Assembly: GCA_015057115.1 (NCBI GenBank) | Contig: SVEZ01000005.1 | Location: 89,097-153,096 of the forward strand | From: Lachnospiraceae bacterium | GTDB lineage: Bacteria > Bacillota > Clostridia > Lachnospirales > Lachnospiraceae | Direction: 5' to 3' | Length of the DNA: 64,000 nucleotides | Part shown: positions 8,301 through 15,492 of the stretch, piece by piece | Position numbering within the stretch: the stretch's first letter is position 1 | Layout: each line of letters opens with the position of its first letter | The notes under the pieces: generated by a model | Databases searched by the model: none | What the model saw: only the letters and a program-made list of their open reading frames with translations | What the model was told of the DNA's origin: nothing | Position numbers and translations under genes: made by a program

Positions 8301-10846
8301 TGGTTGGAAGCCAGTTCAAAATTACTCTGCAAAAGCTTGCCAATGGTATTATCAAATTCCGGTGCGCCCTCTCCCTGTTGTGGCAGCGCACCGATACCCG
8401 GTGTAGCAAGCGCAATTGCCCTTGCACCGTATAGAAAATCCGGTTTTTCGCCAATTTCTGCAAAATCAATCTCAGAAAAACTATGATTCGTCCAGGTTAA
8501 AAGTGATGTAAGATCTCCCAGTCCTTCCACTTTACCAAGCAAAGCAGTATACTTACCGGAATAATCTTTTACATCCAATTTGTTCTCCGGCTGCTCGTTT
8601 AAAACAACCTTGTCGTCTTTATCAAGCAGTGCCACCTTTATTTTACCAACGTATTTTCCATCCGCATTGATGCCGCCTACTCCTTTTTGCAGACCGGCTT
8701 TCTTAACGCCCTTGATTTCCTCTGCATTAACCAGAATAATCGGCTGTTTACTAATGGTAATTTCTTTTTCTGCGGAAAGATTCAGCATATCATTATATCC
8801 GGTAACATACCAGATTGTTCCTGCGGAAAGATTCTTCGGATTCTCTGCAAGTTTTGCCAGTTGCTCCTTGACAGACTTTTCTTCACCCGAAAAATACGCT
8901 GCTGCTGCTTCCTGTCTGGTTTTATCATCTGTCTCGGTGCTGACATACCAACGCACAGAACCAATGTTGTCGTATTTTTCAGTCTTGTCCTCACCCTCAA
9001 CATAGCCGACCTTAAAATAGTCCGCAAAATCCAGGTTCTCAAGCGCCTCATCATTTAATGTGTACAGCTTACCATAATACTGACCCTCGTCGAGTTTCAT
9101 CTGCACATCATCGCTAAGGCTGACAAGATCAATCTTATTACTGTCTTCTGCCAGCTTATAATTTGCTTTAGTAAATCCTTCGCCCAGTTTTAAATCTTCT
9201 GTCTCAAAAGAATCCGCGGCAATGAAAAACTGATAGTCCTTCATTTTTTCCAGGTCGGTAAATGTGACCTCACCATCATAAGCAATTTTGTCTCCTGCCT
9301 TGTTTACAAGAGTAAAGCTTTCCACCGTGACAGGAAGCTCCTCTTCCTTGTCATCCAAAACTTTTACCACCAGATCCTTTGCCGGATTAAAGGTAGTTGC
9401 TTCATCAAGCAGGAATCCGGTTGACTCATCTTTCGCCATAGAAAGCTGAAGGGTAACCGGTTGTTTCTCCACTTTTAACTTTGCAACGGCTACCGCTCCT
9501 GCCTCAACTACATCTCCGTTTTTATCAAACTGATTCTTGTCAAAAGCAAGCGCCACGGTGTACTCTCCTGCTGCTAAAACATCGTTTCCGGAAAGTGCCT
9601 TCCAGTCCTCGCTTGTACTTAAACTATCGTAGGATGCACCTGCTGCAAGGCTCTTTGCTCCCTTTGCATAAAACCATGTTGCTCCCTTCCAGTCTTTGGA
9701 TGCTGCCTCCCTTGGTGTTCCTACTCCCTGTTTGACTACATCAAGTTTCAAGGTTGCATTATCCTTCAGGTTTTTCACCAACTCGCTTCCGGTTATACCG
9801 TAAGTATCCTTTACATCCTTAAGAGTCGCTCCTACTTTGTAGGTTGACCCTGTATAAGTCCAGGAACCGTACAAAGTTGTATTTTGCTCAACCGTTACGC
9901 TTTCTACTTTGTTTCCCTCTGTCATTTCGGAATCGGTATACCAACCGTTAAAAACATAGTTTTCTTTTGTCGGAGTCTTTAACTCAACCGTAGTTCCTTC
10001 TTCAACAGAAGCCGGGTTGGAACCGCATTCCTCTCCGGTCACTTCCTTACCGTCTACCATATAGGTTAATTTGTATGTTGTCTTAACCTGATCTTCCGTA
10101 ATGATAATCGGAGTTGACTTCGATTCCCACTGAGCGTAGAGGGTGAGCTTTAGACTATACCCATCTGTACTGATTTCATACTCTGTTTTTCCATTGTCCG
10201 TCAATTTTTCTGCATTATGTTTTTCTTCAATTCCATTATCAAATTGATACTTCCATCCAACGAACTTTTGATTTGTTGTATTTGGTAATGCCGGTAATCT
10301 AATGGAACTATATGGCCTAGGAACATAATAATATCTACTTGGCGTTCCAGATGTTTGCTTTGCACCTGTAACATTGGGTATACTCTGCCCTTTTAAACTA
10401 TCTGCATCAAATGCAATTTCTGTGTTAATTGCTCCTAAGGTTACACTATTTATTTTATCCCCATCGCCCCCAGCTATAAGTCTCCAACAACATGGGTTTG
10501 AATTAGGATTAACATCCATGTCTCCAAAACCTGGCACAGTTAACGTATGTGCAGTCTCTTCAACAACCCAGTTCAGACTATGACCAATCTCATCACCGTC
10601 CAAATTCTGAACCGTAATTATTGGGTCGGTAGTCGGCCAATTTGCCTCCGGTATAGAAATGCTGTCTCCAACTTCTACCGCATAACAATCGCCGAAGTCT
10701 TGACCATTTACTTTTGCCCTGCTTTCCACAACACTAATAATATGTGTCTCCGCAGGCGTTGGTCCGTCTGCCCGCACAAACTGCAATTCGCTCACCAGCA
10801 TGGCCAGCGCCAGCAGCATTGCTAAAAATCTCCTCTCCTTTTTCAC
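5375..10846 (-). CDS. Very large secreted protein with InlB-type B-repeats
   Basis: An 1823-aa protein with a clear signal peptide (MKKERRFLAMLLALAMLVSE, cleavage after about residue 26, ...VRADG). After a roughly 170-residue N-terminal region it has two Listeria-Bacteroides (InlB B-repeat/Flg_new) modules, recognised by FVGWKYQF...LTLYAQWE (about 195-245) and FNGWYTDSEMTEGN...TLYGSWTYTG (about 255-335). The remaining roughly 1450 residues are β-rich and Lys/Asp-rich, with several recurring Ig-like segments of the form KVTIKGKKLGKSHVKL or LTVKGTGKKIKGSY. There is no LPXTG motif, C-terminal membrane helix or SLH domain; the protein ends TPTATSTGNITN. It is probably a released or non-covalently held adhesin or matrix protein. 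GGAGG lies upstream of the ATG. No catalytic domain is recognisable. Confidence 0.8.
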   Translation of the reverse strand: MKKERRFLAMLLALAMLVSELQFVRADGPTPAETHIISVVESRAKVNGQDFGDCYAVEVGDSISIPEANWPTTDPIITVQNLDGDEIGHSLNWVVEETAHTLTVPGFGDMDVNPNSNPCCWRLIAGGDGDKINSVTLGAINTEIAFDADSLKGQSIPNVTGAKQTSGTPSRYYYVPRPYSSIRLPALPNTTNQKFVGWKYQFDNGIEEKHNAEKLTDNGKTEYEISTDGYSLKLTLYAQWESKSTPIIITEDQVKTTYKLTYMVDGKEVTGEECGSNPASVEEGTTVELKTPTKENYVFNGWYTDSEMTEGNKVESVTVEQNTTLYGSWTYTGSTYKVGATLKDVKDTYGITGSELVKNLKDNATLKLDVVKQGVGTPREAASKDWKGATWFYAKGAKSLAAGASYDSLSTSEDWKALSGNDVLAAGEYTVALAFDKNQFDKNGDVVEAGAVAVAKLKVEKQPVTLQLSMAKDESTGFLLDEATTFNPAKDLVVKVLDDKEEELPVTVESFTLVNKAGDKIAYDGEVTFTDLEKMKDYQFFIAADSFETEDLKLGEGFTKANYKLAEDSNKIDLVSLSDDVQMKLDEGQYYGKLYTLNDEALENLDFADYFKVGYVEGEDKTEKYDNIGSVRWYVSTETDDKTRQEAAAAYFSGEEKSVKEQLAKLAENPKNLSAGTIWYVTGYNDMLNLSAEKEITISKQPIILVNAEEIKGVKKAGLQKGVGGINADGKYVGKIKVALLDKDDKVVLNEQPENKLDVKDYSGKYTALLGKVEGLGDLTSLLTWTNHSFSEIDFAEIGEKPDFLYGARAIALATPGIGALPQQGEGAPEFDNTIGKLLQSNFELASNQKYSCYMVSDSRTLKMKDMEGQQLYYITTDATKDESGTSGQPNVEKTPEIPKAPVELIGEVKEVKQEDGSVKKVVEFTVNPFYFKEDEEKPKEGLTEQAKKSQEAAKKNRTKKAKWYLQGEEGLLTALKEEEAEPLGAGDIYDGVKFSLDADAYGEVIQINADFGQTKNKKIAWDKMDENFYVVYIPSVVYTGDKLVARDDLKPAAKKGCNGILDVKVFYGDKQLTIGDDYTLSYKNNVNAASSTDKRAPAVIAKGKGIYKGLQTGNACFTILPARFGQVATMQIKNQFVKYGNNKDLEKIIKPTVVNLANKKVNKKCYQIKILEYFIDEETGVIQSRQASGRYAKNDTVRFFDVVAVATEKGSNFITGSICGEDLQPGDNLYDNLDRVDAIGMPKNSKKLKVNGVTKKLDYGTDLRPLNFVNLGTGTAKVGKTTFQLSDPRIDVSLYKDDEFICGKKDWSTTILKDSGTYYIHVGPVMDWIDEKGKHHPEGSLIQYGVVEPTKVKVTIKGKKLGKSHVKLATKNIDWTSKAPVLEFSIDDEKISDSDRKQIRLCYQKTVSEAVEVGDYTYYTGSTSKLEQMPFTIDGKEVLLSDLVGNKLDLSKVDDIGVDLSAPGSYKLIVDADSIDGKWTGTFNQTYKINTINIKKGMVESGAIKIESKTSYAYNPGGHDADSVAVSLKNPEGNYVALEPGIDYSLSWKDSKIATDGGKLTVKGTGKKIKGSYSTYYEVTQADLSKTEPYIEGVTKPEAEKIYYIEYSRSRTSKTVTSQLVQFTKVVDKNGNWSYKKSELKQGSAYTLTIKTESETQSQQDPEIEQSTEPEVVTEECALAEAKSNYYCGSYLMKYKLYDSDISKVTMELAYGGKMYINSEEGRELAQEVMPASEGVGIKITKLTIEYKDKNIAAEIIEGWDKIREACDISYSNNTKANVKATVTIRFKDGTKYPTDKTYTSKFIITVNDETPTATSTGNITN

Positions 10847-10933
10847 TTATTGTAACCTCCTTTTTTCTATTTCCGCATTAACATGCTTCTATTAATTTAA
10901 TTGCACAAAGGTCCTATTTTACTCACCAAATTA

Positions 10934-10987
10934 CAAAAAAAATTAAAACCATGTGGAGCAGGAGCATTCTCCCATTCCACATGGTTT
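10934..10987 (-). terminator. Terminator of the dfx-rbr operon
   Basis: AAACCATGTGGA (10946-10957) pairs with TCCACATGGTTT (10976-10987), with inner GGAG/CTCC pairing. On the minus strand it is followed by an AT stretch and a long T run. Confidence 0.9.
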
Positions 10988-10993
10988 CAGTTT

Positions 10994-11536
10994 TTAGTAA
11001 TTCTGTGCCTGAACCTCAAAGTAACTTTGAGGATGGTTGCACACTGGGCATACTTCCGGTGCATCAGTTCCCACAACAACATGACCGCAGTTACGGCATT
11101 CCCAAACCTTTACTTCACTCTTTTTAAATACTTCCTGAGCCTCTACATTATGCAGCAATGCGCGATAACGCTCTTCATGGTGCTTCTCAATGGCTCCAAC
11201 TCCACGGAATTTCTCAGCCAGCTCCGGAAAGCCTTCCGCTTCTGCAGTTTTGGCAAACTCATCATACATATCCGTCCACTCATAATTCTCGCCATCTGCT
11301 GCTGCCTCAAGATTCTCAGCCGTGCTGCCAATTCCGTTTAACTCCTTAAACCACAGTTTAGCATGCTCTTTTTCATTATCCGCAGTGTGTAAAAACAAAG
11401 CCGCAATTTGCTCGTATCCTTCCTTTTTTGCTTTTGACGCAAAATAGGTGTACTTATTTCTTGCCTGAGACTCACCGGCAAAAGCAGCCAGTAAATTCTT
11501 CTCTGTTTGTGTTCCCTTGTACTTGTTTTCGCTCAT
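10994..11536 (-). CDS. rbr: Rubrerythrin
   Basis: A non-haem diiron peroxidase that reduces H2O2 to water in anaerobes. The N-terminal four-helix domain has the diiron ligand motifs [11 protein letters not shown] and [11 protein letters not shown], and later [10 protein letters not shown]. The C-terminal rubredoxin-like domain has two CxxC pairs, [10 protein letters not shown] and CPVCNHP. At 180 aa it has the normal length. It lies 24 bp downstream of the superoxide reductase gene and shares its promoter, so superoxide and peroxide removal are co-expressed. A terminator directly follows. Confidence 0.97.
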   Translation of the reverse strand: MSENKYKGTQTEKNLLAAFAGESQARNKYTYFASKAKKEGYEQIAALFLHTADNEKEHAKLWFKELNGIGSTAENLEAAADGENYEWTDMYDEFAKTAEAEGFPELAEKFRGVGAIEKHHEERYRALLHNVEAQEVFKKSEVKVWECRNCGHVVVGTDAPEVCPVCNHPQSYFEVQAQNY

Positions 11537-11560
11537 TTTTAAACCTCTCTTACTTTAATC

Positions 11561-11935
11561 TTACGCCTTCCAAAGGCTATGCAGGTTACAGTATGCGTAT
11601 ACTTCCTCCACTGCATCCCCTTCACAGATGGCAAAACAAGCCTTCGGCGCATCGCCCGGATTCAAGAGTTTTCTCTGGTTTCCGGTCCTAGTGCGGATTG
11701 CAATCCACTGAATATAGTGCTCCGGCTGCATCGGATGCTCCACTTCGCCAACTGTTACGGTTACAATGTTATCCTTTACTTCGTAAACCGGTACATGCTT
11801 CTCAGCCGCACCGTCAGCGGTTCCCGGAATAATTTCCTTCATAGCTTCTCCACAGCACATGATTGGCACACCTGTCTTATTCACGATTGCCACAATCTGC
11901 CCGCAATGTGCACAACGATAAAACTTCATCTCCAT
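11561..11935 (-). CDS. dfx: Desulfoferrodoxin (superoxide reductase)
   Basis: Reduces superoxide to H2O2 without releasing O2. A desulforedoxin-like N-terminal domain (four Cys at residues 8, 11, 27 and 28) binds centre I iron. The catalytic centre II ligands are visible as the His in EKHVPVYE, the His pair in EHPMQPEHYIQW, and Cys and His in CNLHSLW at the C-terminus. It is 124 aa, a two-iron class enzyme. AGGAGGG precedes the ATG. It is the first gene of the dfx-rbr operon; the product H2O2 is the substrate of the following rubrerythrin. Confidence 0.96.
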   Translation of the reverse strand: MEMKFYRCAHCGQIVAIVNKTGVPIMCCGEAMKEIIPGTADGAAEKHVPVYEVKDNIVTVTVGEVEHPMQPEHYIQWIAIRTRTGNQRKLLNPGDAPKACFAICEGDAVEEVYAYCNLHSLWKA

Positions 11936-12001
11936 TTGAAAACCCTCCTTGTCTTAATTATCAAATTTTAACTATAGCGTAGCAAACACGCTCGTACCCA
12001 T

Positions 12002-12029
12002 ATCATAGCAGTTTTATAATAGTTGTCAA
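12002..12029 (-). promoter_or_regulatory. dfx-rbr promoter with PerR/Fur-like half site
   Basis: Minus-strand TTGACA-N16-TATGAT. The bases 12014-12028 read TGACAAC-T-ATTATAA, whose right half matches the PerR box arm ATTATAA exactly and whose left half matches 4 of 7. A peroxide-sensing repressor is plausible but not shown. Confidence 0.7.
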
Positions 12030-12098
12030 TACTCTTTCAAAAATCTTCTTGATTCATCAGAAATTTTTTCACGTTCGCTGGATTCATTTTTTATTTTA

Positions 12099-12240
12099 TT
12101 AGCCCCAACAGTACCTCTTGCCGCCAGGCTATCTTTTTCGGCACAATTTGTTAGCCCGCGTTTCACTTCCCACCGCTAGGCTAATCTTCTCAGCAAAATC
12201 TGATAGCCTGTGTCTCACTTCTTATCACTGGGCTACCTCT
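12099..12240. repeat. 52-bp tandem repeat, about 2.7 copies
   Basis: The GGCTA core recurs at 12127, 12179 and 12231, and a TTAGCCC/TAGCCT element at 12099, 12151 and about 12203, all exactly 52 bp apart. Copies are diverged (roughly three quarters identical by eye). Within a unit, AGGCTA and TAGCCT can pair, so each repeat forms a hairpin. It lies in a gene-free stretch between the dfx promoter and a small secreted-protein gene. Confidence 0.75.
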
Positions 12241-12249
12241 CGCACATTT

Positions 12250-12274
12250 AAAAGAGCGTGTGAAAATCACACGC
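12250..12274 (-). terminator. Terminator of the small secreted-protein gene
   Basis: GCGTGTG-AAAAT-CACACGC is a perfect 7-bp stem. On the minus strand it is followed by TCTTTT. Confidence 0.85.
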
Positions 12275-12283
12275 CCTTTGGAG

Positions 12284-12550
12284 TTACTTCCCATAACATT
12301 TTTTGCACTTTCGAAGTCCCATTTCCTTTGCTTCGCTAAGTCTTACTTTATAATATGTTCCGTTACCACATTTTCGCTTGTGATAGCATGAACCGGTTTC
12401 GGTAATGTAGACCGTCTTAGCTTTTGCCTGTACCTCAGGTTGAACAACGCTCACGCTGCTTTGTACCGGATTTGCAACCATTACAGGACTACAAAATCCG
12501 AGTGTAAGACTCAGCAAAGCTACAACAACTTTTACTTTAATTTTTTTCAT
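12284..12550 (-). CDS. Small secreted Cys-rich protein (Ada-like metal-binding fold)
   Basis: The 88-aa protein has a basic N-terminus and hydrophobic core (KVKVVVALLSLTLGFCSPV), a signal peptide, then a linker and a compact C-terminal module. The module holds GSCYHKRKCGNGTYYKV and SEAKEMGLRKCKKCYGK, four Cys in a CxHxxxC ... CxxC arrangement that resembles Ada-type zinc-binding domains, which use C-H-x-C and CKxC patterns to sit on DNA or metal. Exported stand-alone versions have no known role. The start at 12550 is chosen over an upstream GTG because CCTCCC (12562-12567) then lies at usable spacing. It is transcribed alone. Confidence 0.7.
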   Translation of the reverse strand: MKKIKVKVVVALLSLTLGFCSPVMVANPVQSSVSVVQPEVQAKAKTVYITETGSCYHKRKCGNGTYYKVRLSEAKEMGLRKCKKCYGK

Positions 12551-12662
12551 TCTGATCAACACCTCCCACTATAAAACCTGCTTTGTCCTACCCCTTTGAC
12601 TTTCATTATTGCATTTATTTGTGACTAATGTTAGGATAATAAAGAAAAAGTGTATAGATATC

Positions 12663-14006
12663 CTATTCATTACTTCTTACATCAAAGGCAAGCGTTGTAT
12701 CCAAATCAATTTCTCCATCCTTAAAAGTGTATGGAATGTCTACCTTTGCCTTACTTCCGCTTGTATATCTAATTTGAACATAATCCTTTAATACTACATA
12801 TTTCCCTCCATTTGTCATGCCTAATGCTGTCAGCTCAAATTTATTCGGAGCTATGAATTCCAATTTGCATGCTGTATTGTTTACGAAGAATGTCAAATAA
12901 TAACCATTTAACTGATTACGCACCTTATCCGTCACTTTCTTTCCAGCCTTCTTATGTCCTTCAACATATTTTTTATAGCCTTCAGGATCGACCTTCTTGG
13001 CAATCTGTGTCTCAGACTTACACTTAATAATGTCATCCGTCGAAATTTTTAGGTCAGATGAATCCGATATTCCATATAATTCCAAAGTAATGTTCTTAGT
13101 TGATTGAAATTCTAATTCAGGTATTTCAAAGGTAGTAAGAACCAACTTGGATTCACCAATATTTACTTCTTTTATATAATCACCATAATAATAATTTTTT
13201 GTTTTCGTTCCTACCGAAACATGTTCAGAATCATAGGTGTTTGTTCCTTCAAAGGATATTTTACATGATTTACTGCTAATTTTTAGATTTTCGTCTTCTG
13301 TAAACGCCTCATAAAATACATATAAAAGTTTTTTTGATGCATCATTCTTGGCTTCATATGACTCATCATAATATAGTCCCTTTAGTCTTACATGATCTGT
13401 TTCAAAAACACCGCTTTCTGACTGTTCTTTGTTATCATCTGCTGAGTTTTCATTAATCTTAAACGGATATTCGTTTTTTGAGTTTCCATCGAGCGTTTTT
13501 CCATCTTCTTTATATAAAAGAACCTCAAATGTTCCCTCCAAATCCTTCAGTTGTTCCAAAGAATCCAATGCTTCATTATCTGAGTCTCCCTGTTTTCGGA
13601 TATTATAATTATATATTCCGCTTTTACCCGGCATAGGTCCTTCATTTCCAGTTTTCAAAACTGAGTTTACAGCCTCATCACCAATATAAATATTCCTGAG
13701 ATTTATAATAAATTTCCGATCACTTTTATTTGTTATTTTCACAGATATGTTTTTCTCTAATTGTTCTCCCGTACTCCAATTAACCTTTTCCTGATAAAAT
13801 GAAAGCAACTCCACCTTAACCAAATCCTCATCAATAAGAACCTTCGGTTCTTCAAATTCTATCCTATCTTCTTCTCCTTGTGCATTGTCTGCGTTGTTTG
13901 CTTTTTGGGAATCACTCTTATTTGTTTTTGTTGTCCCTCCACATCCCGTAAATACCGTGGCAACCATTGCTGTTGCCATAATTAAGACCAAAATTTTTTT
14001 CTTCAT
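12663..14006 (-). CDS. Predicted lipoprotein, unknown function
   Basis: A 447-aa protein with a lipoprotein signal (ATAMVATVFTGCGGTTK; lipidated Cys about residue 22), then a Lys/Asp/Asn-rich linker. Two β-rich regions follow (about 60-180 and 200-330), each reading like an Ig-like or DUF4352-type fold (for example ISVKITNKSDRKFIINLRNI), and a last roughly 90-residue domain begins at NQLNGYYLTFFVNNTACKLEF. It would sit on the outer face of the membrane. GGAGG lies 12 bp before the ATG. It stands 88 bp downstream of another lipoprotein gene on the same strand, so the two may form one unit. I do not recognise a specific family. Confidence 0.75.
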   Translation of the reverse strand: MKKKILVLIMATAMVATVFTGCGGTTKTNKSDSQKANNADNAQGEEDRIEFEEPKVLIDEDLVKVELLSFYQEKVNWSTGEQLEKNISVKITNKSDRKFIINLRNIYIGDEAVNSVLKTGNEGPMPGKSGIYNYNIRKQGDSDNEALDSLEQLKDLEGTFEVLLYKEDGKTLDGNSKNEYPFKINENSADDNKEQSESGVFETDHVRLKGLYYDESYEAKNDASKKLLYVFYEAFTEDENLKISSKSCKISFEGTNTYDSEHVSVGTKTKNYYYGDYIKEVNIGESKLVLTTFEIPELEFQSTKNITLELYGISDSSDLKISTDDIIKCKSETQIAKKVDPEGYKKYVEGHKKAGKKVTDKVRNQLNGYYLTFFVNNTACKLEFIAPNKFELTALGMTNGGKYVVLKDYVQIRYTSGSKAKVDIPYTFKDGEIDLDTTLAFDVRSNE

Positions 14007-14094
14007 CTTTGTTTTCTTCCTCCTTCATTAGTAACCCACCACACTAGCTCCATATAATGCCTGACTTTGGCTAAACTCTTCATATTCAAGCTGT

Positions 14095-14565
14095 TCAATC
14101 AAAAAACAAAACCACTAACTGATTTCGTTCCTCCGACAAATGAACTCCTACACCACAAATGCTATGCTTATCTTTTTGTATGAGCGCCATGCTCCCCTTT
14201 GCAGCATTAACTTCATATCCTTTCATTCTCCTAAAAATCATCAGATATTCTTGAAACTGCTCTTGTGCTTTTTCTTCATCCGGTGAAAGAATGTAACTAT
14301 ATGTGTTATTTCCCTCTGTAGAAAAATGGGTATAATACGCAACCCCCATCACGCTAGAATCTGGCGTAGGTATTGTTTCGTTTTCCTCATAATATTCCCA
14401 GCTTGATTCCTCCGATGTATTATTTTCACTTTCGCTTTCCTCAGTAGATTGCCCCACCTCACTTTTTACTTTAATATCATTGGATTCTGAAATGCTCTGA
14501 CCCGAACCGCACGCCATAAGACAGGTTGAAAGCAGTAATATTGGTAGTATATATTTTTTCGCCGT
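14095..14565 (-). CDS. Small predicted lipoprotein with an apparent ACG start
   Basis: The protein has a lipobox (LLLSTCLMACGSG), a Ser/Glu-rich linker and a roughly 85-residue C-terminal domain (MGVAYYTHFSTEGNNTYSYI onward); function unknown. A strong ribosome site GGGGAGG (14571-14577) sits 5 bp before ACG at 14565, and the codon after it begins AKKYILPIL, a normal lipoprotein N-terminus. The only conventional start is a TTG at 14583, which would put the ribosome site inside the gene and has none of its own. The natural start was probably ATG, changed to ACG. It lies divergent to the XRE gene at 14695 with twin operators between. Confidence 0.65.
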   Translation of the reverse strand, partial: TAKKYILPILLLSTCLMACGSGQSISESNDIKVKSEVGQSTEESESENNTSEESSWEYYEENETIPTPDSSVMGVAYYTHFSTEGNNTYSYILSPDEEKAQEQFQEYLMIFRRMKGYEVNAAKGSMALIQKDKHSICGVGVHLSEERNQLVVLFFD

Positions 14566-14600
14566 GAAAACCTCCCCTTTCAAATATTATTATATTTAGT

Positions 14601-14667
14601 CATCTTTGGGATAATCATAGCACGCAAAAATGCTAAAGTCAATGTATATTTACCTATCTTTGGGATA
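14601..14667. promoter_or_regulatory. Twin operator-like sites between lipoprotein and XRE genes
   Basis: CATCTTTGGGATA (14601-14613) and TATCTTTGGGATA (14655-14667) are 13-bp direct repeats 54 bp apart (about five helical turns). They are the most conserved features of this 111-bp divergent intergenic region. Each is partly palindromic (TATC...GATA). The adjacent XRE protein is the obvious candidate binder. Confidence 0.65.
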
Positions 14668-14694
14668 TTCTAAAAAGGACATCAATATAGACTT

Positions 14695-14949
14695 ATGAAG
14701 ATTTACAAATATAAAAACGGACGATGCAATATCTCCGGATTAAAAATTAGGCAATTGCGGGAAAAATCGAATATGTCACAAGAAGAACTATCTGCCGCTC
14801 TACAGCTCATAGGATTGGATATTACACAAAAAGCAATCAGCAGAATTGAAACCGGAGAGCGTGTCGTTCCTGATTTTGAATTACTTTACTTTTCTAAAAT
14901 ATGGAATATACCGATACAATATTTTTTTCAAATCGATGTAAAAGATTAG
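14695..14949 (+). CDS. XRE-family regulator, short form
   Basis: An 84-aa protein consisting almost wholly of an HTH_3 domain (about residues 16-75), with SNMSQEELSAALQLIGLDIT before the turn and KAISRIETGERVVPDFELL after it. The first 15 residues are a basic arm. It is transcribed divergently from the lipoprotein genes and probably controls both directions through the two 13-bp sites. No strong ribosome site precedes the ATG; AAAAAGGACATC lies 15 bp upstream. AT-rich codon use matches the neighbouring lipoprotein genes, consistent with one acquired locus. Confidence 0.8.
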   Translation: MKIYKYKNGRCNISGLKIRQLREKSNMSQEELSAALQLIGLDITQKAISRIETGERVVPDFELLYFSKIWNIPIQYFFQIDVKD

Positions 14950-14984
14950 ATGTACAAAAACTGCGATATTTTCTGTGAACTAAA

Positions 14985-15115
14985 AATCCGGGCAAAACCT
15001 TGAGAAACAGGGTCTCGCGAGGCGTCGGTACTTAGACACCATGAAATGGGGTCTTATGTACCGCTACGCCGAGGGCGAAGCGAAAGCGTCCCTGTGACAA
15101 GGTTTTGCCCGGATT
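14985..15115. repeat. 131-bp structured element with 18-bp perfect terminal inverted repeats
   Basis: AATCCGGGCAAAACCTTG (14985-15002) is the exact complement of 15098-15115. Inside, CAGGG pairs with CCCTG, GGCGT with ACGCC, GGTAC with GTACC, and GACACCAT with ATGGGGTC, making one long branched hairpin spanning the element. It is much more GC-rich than the XRE gene beside it. It may be a miniature inverted-repeat element or a folded RNA. It holds no gene, and no second copy was seen in this window. Confidence 0.8.
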
Positions 15116-15127
15116 CTACAAGTCACG

Positions 15128-15158
15128 AAAAAGGGAGCAGCTTTCGCTACTCCCTTTC
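15128..15158 (-). terminator. Terminator of the rpsF-ssb-rpsR operon
   Basis: On the minus strand, AAAGGGAG and CTCCCTTT pair around an AGCGAAAGCT-type loop, followed by TTTTTC. It lies just past the rpsR stop. Confidence 0.9.
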
Positions 15159-15165
15159 AAAAATC

Positions 15166-15426
15166 TTATTCTGCTACGTATGGCATAAGTGCAATGTGTC
15201 TTGCTCTCTTGATAGCCACAGTAAGAGCTCTCTGATGTTTTGCACAGTTTCCTGTGATTCTTCTTGGTAAAATCTTACCTCTTTCAGAGACATATCTCTT
15301 TAATTTGTTGGTGTCCTTGTAGTCGATTACATTGTCGTTACCACAAAATACACAAACTTTTTTTCTTCTATGCATTCCGCCGCGTCTCTTTGGACCGTCA
15401 GCTCTGTCACCTTTATTGAAAGCCAT
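15166..15426 (-). CDS. rpsR: 30S ribosomal protein S18
   Basis: An 86-aa small-subunit protein that pairs with S6 on the 16S platform. The conserved block is intact: [20 protein letters not shown] followed by [12 protein letters not shown] and [12 protein letters not shown]. The N-terminus carries KVCVFCGN with a CxxC, and the GNCAKH Cys could complete a metal site. GGAGG lies upstream of the ATG. It is last in rpsF-ssb-rpsR, the standard bacterial order, followed by the operon terminator. Confidence 0.98.
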   Translation of the reverse strand: MAFNKGDRADGPKRRGGMHRRKKVCVFCGNDNVIDYKDTNKLKRYVSERGKILPRRITGNCAKHQRALTVAIKRARHIALMPYVAE

Positions 15427-15492
15427 GATGTTACCTCCTATTATACTTGGCAGTATTTGCTGCCCTCTTACAAACTATTATAATTTGAAGGA

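Noticed and set aside
5523..10583. Several plus-strand open frames across the 1823-aa gene
   Set aside because: They are antisense frames of a large open gene with no start signals or domain content; the minus-strand frame has signal peptide, ribosome site and recognisable repeats.
12099..12240. 52-bp tandem repeat as a small CRISPR array
   Set aside because: Whole units repeat with divergence, no fixed repeat and variable spacer pattern is seen, and no cas genes are in the window.
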